NCBI GenBank assembly: GCA_020636045.1
Contig: JACJYP010000014.1
Location: 1-64,000 of the forward strand
Reading direction: 5' to 3'
DNA from: Lewinellaceae bacterium
GTDB lineage: Bacteria > Bacteroidota > Bacteroidia > Chitinophagales > Saprospiraceae
DNA: 64,000 nucleotides
Of the stretch, positions 43,635 to 51,258 are shown one piece after another. The position numbers and the translations under genes were made by a program. Position 1 is the stretch's first letter; each line of letters begins with the position of its first letter. The notes below the pieces were generated by a model that saw only the letters and a program-made list of their open reading frames with translations, did not search any database and was not told where the DNA came from.

Positions 43635-46217
43635 TCATGCAGCGTTCCGCGCGGCATTGATGATGCCGAACATGGCCCGCAACACCAGGTTCCGATAGGC
43701 GTCCGACTCTTCAGCCGACAGATCGTTTTGTCTGAGTTTTTGCAATGCATACTGCTGGATCACGATAAGCGGTCGCACGATCTCCTCCCGGAGTTCGATA
43801 CTGATACGCGAATTGGGATTGTCAGACAGCAGCATTTTCTGACCGGAGATCGCTTCAAGTGCACGGTGGGTTGTTGAATATTCGTCAAACAGTATCTTCC
43901 AGAATGCGCCGTAATGCCCGTCCCTTGAAATGTAACGGGTAAGGGCAAAATTTGACTTCAGGAGCGACTGCATTGAATTTTCGACAAGCGTCCTGAAAAA
44001 AAGCGACTCCCGGTAAAGTTTTGAAGGCACCCTGAACCCATCGCCGCCAAATGCCGACAACGCGCTGCCCAGACCGAAATAGCCCGGCACATTTTGCTTC
44101 ATCTGCGCCCAGGCGCCTACGAAAGGAATGGCCCTCAGGTCTTCAAACCGCATTTTCTGCCCGCCGCCCCGCTTGGTCGGCCGGCTGGCGATGTTGGTAT
44201 CGCCATACCAGCGAAGGGGGGTCATGTTTTCAAGATACGGCACAAAATCGGGGTGATTCTTGAGCGACAGATATGATTTGTATGCCGCTTCGGCCATTTC
44301 ATTCATCAGTGCGCGTTCATCGTCCGTGATCTCGCGTGTCGGGTCTGGAAACATATGATTCTCCAGACCGGCGGTCAGCAGGCGCTCAATATTGTAAACA
44401 GCCGATTCTCGAGTACCGTATGTGCTGCTGACCGTTTGCCCCTGTATCGTCACATGGATGGCCTTGTTCTCGATCTCTTTGCCATGAGCGGCATAAAAAC
44501 TGGCGTTGTTTCCCCCGCCGCGGCCGGGCGGACCGCCGCGACCATCGAAGAATATGACGGTAACGCCGTATTCGCGGCTAATGCGCGTCAACTCCTCCTT
44601 GGCGCAGTAAATACTCCAGTTGGCCCGCAGGTAGCCGCCATCTTTGGTGCCATCGGAAAAGCCCAGCATGACGTGTTGAATATTGTTGCGGCCCTTCAGA
44701 TGAGCGGCATAGTGCCGGTTGGTGTACAAACGCCGCATAACATCTCCACAGGTCGCCAGGTCCTCTACCGTCTCGAACAACGGTGCAATGTCCAGGTTTA
44801 CGGCGCCCGTTTCCGGCGCACCGATCGTCAGACGCGCCAGGGCCAGTACTTCCGCGACATTCAAGGCAGTCTGGCAGTTGCTGATAATATAGCGGTGGCA
44901 GCCGGTTTCACCATTCATGCGCTGGATATCGGTGATCGCGCGAAATGCCCGCAGGGTTTCCTTTACAAACGGGTCGGAAAAATCATTTTCTTCGATCTTG
45001 TACGTCGCAGTCAGCAGCATATCGATCTTTTCGATCTCTTCGGCTTTTTCAAACGCATCCGCAGTAAATGAAGGATAATGTTCCCTCCAATGCTGAAGTA
45101 TGGCTTCCCAGACAGAGTGGTGTTTGCGGCTGTCCTGGCGGATATCGAGACTGGCGAAATAAAAACCGAAAATCCGCACTTTCAGAATGAACTGGTCGAG
45201 CTGATCCATAAATTCCTGCAAATGCAGGCTGTCCGGGTCTTCCAGCATGGCTTCGCGGGCCAGGTAAAGATCGTCGAGCAGTTCGCTACAGGCCTGGTAT
45301 CTTTTTTCTTCTTCCGGCTTGTACAGCGTGTTATATATCTTGCTTTCCGTGCGGGTGATATGATCCTCTACTCCCCGGAATGTGAGGCGCCGCCGCAATT
45401 GCCTGATATCGCGATAATAACACCGGAAAATGCCTTCCTTCAGCCTTTTTGCTACCAGCAGGGTTGTATCTGCCGTTACAAAAGGGTTGCCGTCACGGTC
45501 GCCTCCCGGCCAGAAGCCGAGCGCGACCAGGCCCGGGTTTTCGAAACCCCTCACATCTTCGCCCAGCGCGCGAAGCAACCGAAAGACAACATGTGGTATT
45601 GCGTGATAAAAAATATTTTCAAGGAACCAACCAAGACTGATGGCTTCGTCGTAAGGCGTTGGTTTTTCGCGGTTCACGAAGGCCGTTTTACCCAATTGGA
45701 CGAGCAAGTGGCGAATTTGCTGCAAATCATGCGCGCGGATCTCATTGCCCAGGTCATTGATGATACCGAGGACTTTGCCCGGGTAAAACTGGGTGGGATG
45801 CGCCGTAAGCACCAACCGGAGGTTGAAGTCCCGGATTTTCTCCAGTAACTTCTCCCTTTCTTCCTGCGAATCCAGACGGGTAAGCAGATGCTTTGCCGAT
45901 CCGGGACCGTCCATCTCGTGCGTCTGCAAAAACAGCGCGTCTTCCACCGAATCAAACAATACGACCTGTCGCTCGGCGTACTGGATGAAATAGAACAACT
46001 GGTTCAGTTTTTCATGCTCCGCAGATTTGTCTGCATATCCTTTCCAGAAACCGTCGATGATATCGAGCGGGCTTTTTCCTTCTTTAAGCCCTTCCTTGCA
46101 ATGTGTATTGAAGAGTGCGAGTTTGGTCCCGGTATCTTCGATGCCCCGGAAGGGCAGGCTCAAAAATAAACTGTTGTACGTATGATAAAGTAATGCGGAA
46201 GGTGTGTCTACATTCAT
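43635..46217 (-). CDS. ppc: Phosphoenolpyruvate carboxylase
   Basis: The enzyme is 860 residues from the ATG at 46217 (MNVDTPSALLYH); the codon at 46226 is TTG. It carboxylates PEP to oxaloacetate to refill the TCA cycle. The catalytic His motif is LTAHPTQFYPGKVLG, with Gln where many family members have Glu. LGFSDGTKDGGYLRANW and FFDGRGGPPGRGGGN complete the active site. The C-terminus ends in NAARNAA rather than the classical NTG. A TAGATTTGC box 44 bases upstream is the likely promoter. It is divergent from the arginyl-transferase-like gene. Confidence 0.93.
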   Translation of the reverse strand: MNVDTPSALLYHTYNSLFLSLPFRGIEDTGTKLALFNTHCKEGLKEGKSPLDIIDGFWKGYADKSAEHEKLNQLFYFIQYAERQVVLFDSVEDALFLQTHEMDGPGSAKHLLTRLDSQEEREKLLEKIRDFNLRLVLTAHPTQFYPGKVLGIINDLGNEIRAHDLQQIRHLLVQLGKTAFVNREKPTPYDEAISLGWFLENIFYHAIPHVVFRLLRALGEDVRGFENPGLVALGFWPGGDRDGNPFVTADTTLLVAKRLKEGIFRCYYRDIRQLRRRLTFRGVEDHITRTESKIYNTLYKPEEEKRYQACSELLDDLYLAREAMLEDPDSLHLQEFMDQLDQFILKVRIFGFYFASLDIRQDSRKHHSVWEAILQHWREHYPSFTADAFEKAEEIEKIDMLLTATYKIEENDFSDPFVKETLRAFRAITDIQRMNGETGCHRYIISNCQTALNVAEVLALARLTIGAPETGAVNLDIAPLFETVEDLATCGDVMRRLYTNRHYAAHLKGRNNIQHVMLGFSDGTKDGGYLRANWSIYCAKEELTRISREYGVTVIFFDGRGGPPGRGGGNNASFYAAHGKEIENKAIHVTIQGQTVSSTYGTRESAVYNIERLLTAGLENHMFPDPTREITDDERALMNEMAEAAYKSYLSLKNHPDFVPYLENMTPLRWYGDTNIASRPTKRGGGQKMRFEDLRAIPFVGAWAQMKQNVPGYFGLGSALSAFGGDGFRVPSKLYRESLFFRTLVENSMQSLLKSNFALTRYISRDGHYGAFWKILFDEYSTTHRALEAISGQKMLLSDNPNSRISIELREEIVRPLIVIQQYALQKLRQNDLSAEESDAYRNLVLRAMFGIINAARNAA

Positions 46218-46260
46218 ATTCTGCAATTGTTGTCAGAAAACATTCTTAGCATGAGATTTG

Positions 46261-46268
46261 CAAATCTA
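46261..46268 (-). promoter_or_regulatory. Candidate -7 promoter element for ppc
   Basis: The minus strand reads TAGATTTGC, matching TAnnTTTG plus C, 44 bases before the ATG at 46217. Confidence 0.4.
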
Positions 46269-46393
46269 AAGGCAAACATCTCTAATAAACGAAGCGAAGA
46301 GCGCTATATCCGCATTTTTCATTGTCGAAATCACCGACAAATCCATAAACTTGCGGGGAACTTCACTGAGCCGATATATCGTTGTCGTCCATT

Positions 46394-47140
46394 ATGCAGA
46401 CCCAATCGTCTTATTTAGAAGATATTATCGACGATAGCGTGGAAATGCAGCCGCTGGATCCTGCCGTTTTTGATCAATATATGTCAGACGGCTGGCGCCT
46501 GCTCGGCCATTCTATCGTACGGCATAATTTTTCCGTTTGTCGCGGCAAAATGTGTCGTACCATCCCTTTGCGTATCCGCCTGGGTGACTTTCAGTTTTCA
46601 AAGAGCCAGCGGAAAATGCTGCGGAAAACCCAAAAGATGAATGTGAAGTACGGCCCTATCCGGATCAACCAGGCAAAAGCGCAATTGTTTACCATTCACG
46701 CAGCCGGCCGTTTCGATGAGCGCAGACCCGAGTCTATCACTTCGTTTCTCAACCTGAAATCGGACCGCGAACCGGTCACGGGCAAAGAGTTCTATATCAC
46801 CGGCCCGGACGGCATGCCGCTGGCCTGTAGTTTTTTCCATCTCGGCGAAGAATCGGTTTCAGGTACGTATTGCTTTTACAATCCGAAAGCCAGCGGGTAC
46901 AGTTTCGGCACGTATACCATGTTGCTCGAAATTGAAAAGGCGCAGGAACTGGGCAAGAAATACTATTACCACGGATATGTGTACGATGTTCCTTCTCAAT
47001 TCGACTACAAGTTGAATTTCCACAACCTTGAAGCCATGGACTGGAAATCCGGCGCCTGGAATGCCATCGACCGAATACCGGTGCGGCGTTGGTCCGACTT
47101 TGTGGAACCTGATGATGAAAGCCCTCCCCCATCGAAATAA
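46394..47140 (+). CDS. Arginyl-tRNA-protein transferase-like (ATE/Bpt-related) protein
   Basis: The product is 248 residues from the ATG at 46394 (MQTQSSYLEDII); the TTG four codons earlier is unlikely. YMSDGWRLLGHSIVRHNF, CRGKMCRTIPLRIRLGDFQFSKSQRKMLRK, an FYITGPDGMPLACSFFHLGEESVSGTYCFYNP stretch and YYYHGYVYDVPSQFDYKLNF resemble the GNAT-like half of Arg/Leu-tRNA-protein transferases. These tag N-termini for N-end-rule degradation. The Cys-rich N-terminal motif of full ATE enzymes is reduced to a CxxxxxC pair. ClpC is encoded a few kilobases away, but no ClpS is seen. Function by homology only. Confidence 0.65.
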   Translation: MQTQSSYLEDIIDDSVEMQPLDPAVFDQYMSDGWRLLGHSIVRHNFSVCRGKMCRTIPLRIRLGDFQFSKSQRKMLRKTQKMNVKYGPIRINQAKAQLFTIHAAGRFDERRPESITSFLNLKSDREPVTGKEFYITGPDGMPLACSFFHLGEESVSGTYCFYNPKASGYSFGTYTMLLEIEKAQELGKKYYYHGYVYDVPSQFDYKLNFHNLEAMDWKSGAWNAIDRIPVRRWSDFVEPDDESPPPSK

Positions 47141-47142
47141 AC

Positions 47143-47178
47143 ACACAGGGGCGGATCGTTGCGATCCGCCCCTGTGTT
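47143..47178. terminator. Convergent hairpin terminator
   Basis: ACACAGGGGCGGATCG (47143-47158) pairs with CGATCCGCCCCTGTGT (47162-47177) around the loop TTG. There is no long T tract, but the very stable stem lies exactly between two convergent genes (ends 47140 and 47186), so it likely serves both. Confidence 0.6.
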
Positions 47179-47185
47179 ATCATGG

Positions 47186-48109
47186 CTATTTCAGTCTGAA
47201 ACTGGAGGCCCCCAGCAATCCTTTGTCGCAATAGATTGCAACGACGTAATTGCCGGACTTCAGCCTTTCATCAAATTTGTAGTGAAATGACAGGCGCTGC
47301 GTCTCTTCCAGCACAACGGCCTTTACCTGCTGCGCGATGATCTCGACCGGGCCGGTCGGGGCATACACCGTTGCCTTGACGGGATTGTCGCTCACGACCG
47401 GGTTGCCTTTTTCATCGGTAACGGCCATGTAAAGTTTTTGCGGGCCGCGATAGGGTTCGGGTACATCGGCCAGGTCGAAACTGACGTCGATCTCGCGTGT
47501 CCTGCGGGCTTTGGTGGTCAGTTTGTCCGTTTTGCGCGCCGTGGTCACCCTGAAAGACGTCGCCTTAAAACTTGCCGATTGCGTTTTTCTGATCTGCTCT
47601 TCCAGTTGTTTAGCGAGGTCCTGCACCTTGCCAGACAGTTCCGTATTGGCTCCTTTCAATTCTTCGTTCTCCCCTGTCAGCCGTTCATTCTCGGCCCTCA
47701 ATTGCTCATTCTCGGTGCGCAGGGTTGTGATGATGGTCTCAAATTCAATCTTGGTTTTTTCGAGCTGGGCAACCTGCTCTCTGAGACCGGCAATATCTTT
47801 GGCTGTCGAAGACTTTATTTGCCGGATAAAGGTCTCTTTCTGCGCAATGATCTCTGCGCTGCTGTTCACACGCCCCTGAAGGTTTTCGTTCTCCGTGCGC
47901 AGCGTCGTATAAGCATTTGAAAGGCTGTCGAGTTCATGTTCGAGGTTGGTCTTTTCGAGTTCCAGCGTCTGTTTTTCCGCAAGGGCTTTGTTCCGTTCTT
48001 CCTGAAACCCCTTTGATTTCTGCCAGAAGACAAAACCCAGAATTGCTGAAAGTGCCAGTAAAACGGTAATGACGATACTGTATGTACGTGAATTACGGGT
48101 ATCACTCAT
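47186..48109 (-). CDS. Membrane-anchored coiled-coil protein
   Basis: The 307-residue product has a single N-terminal membrane segment (about 10-28, SIVITVLLALSAILGFVFW). A long coiled coil follows (about 32-175, with leucine heptads such as LRTENEQLRAENERLTGENEELKG), then a basic linker and a C-terminal beta-rich domain (about 205-307: REIDVSFDLADVPEPYRGPQKLYMAV to NYVVAIYCDKGLLGASSFRLK). No named family is recognised. The layout suggests a periplasmic structural or spacer protein. It stands alone, with a convergent hairpin after it and 219 bases of undistinguished, AT-rich sequence upstream. Confidence 0.8.
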   Translation of the reverse strand: MSDTRNSRTYSIVITVLLALSAILGFVFWQKSKGFQEERNKALAEKQTLELEKTNLEHELDSLSNAYTTLRTENENLQGRVNSSAEIIAQKETFIRQIKSSTAKDIAGLREQVAQLEKTKIEFETIITTLRTENEQLRAENERLTGENEELKGANTELSGKVQDLAKQLEEQIRKTQSASFKATSFRVTTARKTDKLTTKARRTREIDVSFDLADVPEPYRGPQKLYMAVTDEKGNPVVSDNPVKATVYAPTGPVEIIAQQVKAVVLEETQRLSFHYKFDERLKSGNYVVAIYCDKGLLGASSFRLK

Positions 48110-48328
48110 GAGTTATTGTTTTGAAAATGAAAGATCAATCGTTGGTAGTGCCCGTGAAACGTTCAGATGATGGGAATCTTGTAGGAAATATCACTTTTGA
48201 TAACAATTGCTGCTGGCAAATGTAATTCGTACAATAGTGATTACCTACGATGATGATTCTTTTACGAATGATCGGAATATTTTACCTGTCGTATTAAATT
48301 CACCGCTTCTTATAAAATTCAATATGCT

Positions 48329-48721
48329 ATGATACCAAGACTAGTGATATTGCTATTTGCCGCATGCCTTTTATCCTGCGGCCAACAACAGGCTAACGCG
48401 CAGTCAAAACTTGCACCGCAGGACTTTGAAAAGCACCTGAAAACGACTGCGGAAGTGCAACTGGTCGATGTGCGGACGCCTGCGGAATATGCCGACGGTC
48501 ATTTGGCCGGCGCCCGGAACATCGATTATTACGACGACCATTTTACCTCCCTGATCGGGCAACTCGATAAAGACAAGCCGGTGATGGTGTACTGCGCCAA
48601 AGGCGGCAGAAGCGCATCTGCAGCCGAAAAATTCCACAACGCCGGCTTTAAAGACGTGCTCGATCTGGATGGTGGCATCATCGCATGGAAAGAAGCGGGA
48701 ATGCCCGTAGTAAAGGATTGA
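48329..48721 (+). CDS. Rhodanese-domain lipoprotein
   Basis: The 130-residue product has a lipoprotein signal (LLFAACLLSC, Cys17) and a single rhodanese domain: VQLVDVRTPAEYADGHLAGARNIDY and the active-site loop VMVYCAKGGRSASAAE with Cys89. Rhodaneses carry sulfane sulfur on this cysteine as a persulfide, here facing the periplasm. It is first of four closely spaced genes (gaps 7, 6 and 30 bases) with a TsdA-like cytochrome, a hydroxylase-family membrane protein and a DsrE protein, which points to sulfur-compound oxidation or transfer. Confidence 0.9.
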   Translation: MIPRLVILLFAACLLSCGQQQANAQSKLAPQDFEKHLKTTAEVQLVDVRTPAEYADGHLAGARNIDYYDDHFTSLIGQLDKDKPVMVYCAKGGRSASAAEKFHNAGFKDVLDLDGGIIAWKEAGMPVVKD

Positions 48722-48728
48722 GCGTCAT

Positions 48729-49850
48729 ATGGACAATACTTTTGCAATAGCCCTTTCCGTATTGCTGATCGCATTGGCGATCGGGGTGGCATTGACTTCC
48801 GTGGCGATCGGAAGGTTTCGGCAGGTTGGCCGGCCGTCAATTGAAAAATATTGGCTGCAGGCGCTGGAACGCATTCTGCAGGGGCTTGCTTTGTTATTGA
48901 TTGTGGGAGTGATCTTCCATTGGCTAAACAACGGACAGGCGCGACAGGCGCGCTGGACTGAATTGCGCGCGAAAGCCATCGAAAAATACGACGCCCAGGC
49001 CGACTGGCAGATTCCCGACGCACAAACGCTCGAACTGGATCCGCACCGCACCCTGATCGAATACGGCCGGGACCTGATCGCGCATACGACCGACTATTTC
49101 GGCGAATACGGCCTGGTTAGACCCAACAGCATTAACCAACTCAATTGTCAGAATTGCCACCTGGAGGCCGGCGCAAAAGCATTCGGCAACAATTATGCTG
49201 CCGTGGTGTCTACCTATCCAAAAGTAAGAGCACGCTCAGGCCAGGTGGAAGATATTCGTTTTCGCATCAATGACTGCTTTATGCGCAGCCTGAACGGGCA
49301 GGCGCTCGATACCACCAGCCGGGAAATGAAGGCGATCGTGGCATACATCGAATGGCTGGGCAGTAATGTGCCGCCAAAGTTGTCGCCAAAAGGCGTCGGG
49401 CTGGTTAAAGTGCCATACCTCGACAGAGCAGCAGATCCTGCGCTTGGCGCGCAGGTATACAGCGGCAAATGTGCAAGTTGCCACGGCGCCGACGGGCAAG
49501 GATTGCCCATGCCGGGCACAGCGCGCGAATATCCGCCCTTGTGGGGCGAACACAGTTACAGCGAAGCGGCCGGCCTGTTCCGTTTGTCGCGTTTTGCCGG
49601 TTATGTGAAAGCGAACATGCCGTTTGGCAGCAACTATCACAACCCGCAGCTCAGCGATGAAGAAGCCTGGGATGTCGCCGCATATGTAAATTCACAGGCG
49701 CGGCCAAAACACCCCTTTCTCGACATTGACTGGCCCGATATTTCCAAAAAGCCGTTTGATCATCCCTTCGGGCCTTTTGCAGACACTTTTCCTGAAAAAC
49801 AACACAAATACGGACCCTTCGGACCGATCGTTGCTTACTATCAGAAGTAA
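48729..49850 (+). CDS. Di-haem cytochrome c, thiosulfate dehydrogenase (TsdA)-like
   Basis: The 373-residue product has two N-terminal membrane segments (about 5-27 and 48-65), then a periplasmic domain with two c-haem sites: CQNCH (140-144) and CASCH (248-252). The YGRDLIAHTTDYFG start, the CQNCHLEAGAKAFGNNYAAVVSTYPKVRARSG-type run, RINDCFMRSLNG (Cys183) and IEWLGSNVPPKLSPKG follow the TsdA/SoxX-type cytochrome pattern. TsdA joins two thiosulfates to tetrathionate and passes electrons to the respiratory chain. Which residue would give the special Cys haem ligand must come from an alignment. The double membrane anchor is unusual for TsdA. Confidence 0.83.
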   Translation: MDNTFAIALSVLLIALAIGVALTSVAIGRFRQVGRPSIEKYWLQALERILQGLALLLIVGVIFHWLNNGQARQARWTELRAKAIEKYDAQADWQIPDAQTLELDPHRTLIEYGRDLIAHTTDYFGEYGLVRPNSINQLNCQNCHLEAGAKAFGNNYAAVVSTYPKVRARSGQVEDIRFRINDCFMRSLNGQALDTTSREMKAIVAYIEWLGSNVPPKLSPKGVGLVKVPYLDRAADPALGAQVYSGKCASCHGADGQGLPMPGTAREYPPLWGEHSYSEAAGLFRLSRFAGYVKANMPFGSNYHNPQLSDEEAWDVAAYVNSQARPKHPFLDIDWPDISKKPFDHPFGPFADTFPEKQHKYGPFGPIVAYYQK

Positions 49851-49856
49851 ATATTA

Positions 49857-50732
49857 ATGGAGAAATATTTTGAAGTATTCGTGAACGGATACAGGGGTTA
49901 TGCCCGCTACCTGTGGCACGAAGTACTCCATCCGCACTGGGGAAATTACTTTTACTGGCTCATCGGCATTTCTGCCGTTGTCTATGTGCTTGAGTTGCTG
50001 TTTCCCTGGAGAAAGAACCAGCATGCGATCCGCAAGGATTTCTGGCTCGACATGTTTTATATGTTTTTCAATTTCTTTCTTTTCGGCCTGGTGGGCTACG
50101 CAGCCGTATCAGACGTCTTCGTGAACGCTTTTAATGACCTGCTGGCGTCTGTTCTCGGCATACGCAACCTCGTCGCGATCAACATAGCAGAACTGCCGCG
50201 CTGGTCGCAGCTGCTTACCTTGTTCATCGTCAGGGATTTTATCCAATGGAACACGCATCGACTGCTGCACAGGGTTCCCTGGCTGTGGAAGTTCCATAAG
50301 GTGCATCATTCGGTTGAGCAAATGGGTTTCGCCGCTCACCTCCGTTATCATTTCATGGAAACGATCGTGTACCGCAGCATTGAGTATATTCCGCTCGCAA
50401 TGATCGGGTTCGGCATTCAGGATTTCATTCTCGTGCACCTCTTCACCCTGACGATCGGGCACCTTAATCACGCCAATATCTACCTGCCGCTCGGACCCTT
50501 GCAATATATATTCAACAGCCCGCAAATGCATATCTGGCACCACTCCAAAGAACTTCCCAGGGGCAGTTACGGCGTCAATTACGGATTGACGCTCAGTGTA
50601 TGGGATTACCTCTTCAGAACCGTCTGGATGCCCAAAAACGGCCGGGATATCCCGCTGGGGTTTCCCGGTGTCGAGCAGTACCCCCACGGCTTTTTCAGTC
50701 AAATGTTCAGGCCGTTTAAAGAAAACGAATAA
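49857..50732 (+). CDS. Sterol desaturase / fatty-acid hydroxylase family membrane protein
   Basis: The 291-residue product has about four membrane segments. The His-box set of the family is present: NTHRLLHRVPWLWKFHKVHHS (HxxxH and HxxHH), NHANI, and MHIWHHS. These bind a di-iron centre that hydroxylates or desaturates lipids using O2. The gene starts six bases after the cytochrome stop. A lipid hydroxylase inside a sulfur operon is unexpected, though its place here is plainly part of the transcription unit. The real substrate is unknown. Confidence 0.88.
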   Translation: MEKYFEVFVNGYRGYARYLWHEVLHPHWGNYFYWLIGISAVVYVLELLFPWRKNQHAIRKDFWLDMFYMFFNFFLFGLVGYAAVSDVFVNAFNDLLASVLGIRNLVAINIAELPRWSQLLTLFIVRDFIQWNTHRLLHRVPWLWKFHKVHHSVEQMGFAAHLRYHFMETIVYRSIEYIPLAMIGFGIQDFILVHLFTLTIGHLNHANIYLPLGPLQYIFNSPQMHIWHHSKELPRGSYGVNYGLTLSVWDYLFRTVWMPKNGRDIPLGFPGVEQYPHGFFSQMFRPFKENE

Positions 50733-50762
50733 GTTATAAAGATTCCTTCAACTCGGATTTTC

Positions 50763-51185
50763 ATGAAAAAAACACTTCGCATTTTCCTGATCCTTGCAAT
50801 AATCGGCTGCTCCGTTTCTGCCCGGGCGCAAGATCAGCAGGTCCATAAAGTTGTATTCCAGTTGACCAACGGCGACTCGCTTGTCCACAAAGCCATGGTA
50901 CGGCAGATCGGCCATATACTGGAAGCCGATGCCAATACAAAAATAGAAGTGGTGTGTCACAGCGCAGGCCTGCCTTTTCTGATCGCCGCGCAAAGCACAC
51001 AGGCTGCCAAAGTCAAAGAACTAAGCGCGCAGGGCGTCACTTTTTTTGCATGTGAGAACACCATGCGCGACAAAAAAATACAGCGCAGCGACTTGTTGCC
51101 GGAAGCCGGCACCGTTCCTTCCGGAATGATGGAGATCATCATAAAACAGGAAGCGGGCTGGGCGTACATAAAGGCCGGTTTTTAA
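50763..51185 (+). CDS. Secreted DsrE-family protein
   Basis: The 140-residue product has a signal peptide (MKKTLRIFLILAIIGCSVSARAQ) and a DsrE/DsrF-like domain: HKVVFQLTNGDSLVHKAMVRQIGHIL, KIEVVCHSAGLPFLI, and VTFFACENTMRDKKIQRSDL with Cys in the place often used for sulfur transfer. DsrE-like proteins relay sulfane sulfur in oxidation pathways. This one should sit in the periplasm with the rhodanese lipoprotein. It is last of the four-gene unit; the following E1 gene has its own promoter box. Confidence 0.9.
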   Translation: MKKTLRIFLILAIIGCSVSARAQDQQVHKVVFQLTNGDSLVHKAMVRQIGHILEADANTKIEVVCHSAGLPFLIAAQSTQAAKVKELSAQGVTFFACENTMRDKKIQRSDLLPEAGTVPSGMMEIIIKQEAGWAYIKAGF

Positions 51186-51218
51186 TGGCTGCGGGGAGCA
51201 TGCGTATCAGATAAGTCA

Positions 51219-51226
51219 TACCTTTG
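51219..51226 (+). promoter_or_regulatory. Candidate -7 promoter element for the 700-residue E1 gene
   Basis: TACCTTTGCGCGCC has a perfect TAnnTTTG followed by the GC-rich start seen elsewhere in the window, 33 bases before the ATG at 51259. Confidence 0.45.
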
Positions 51227-51258
51227 CGCGCCTTGTCTGATCGAATAAAATCCTTAGA

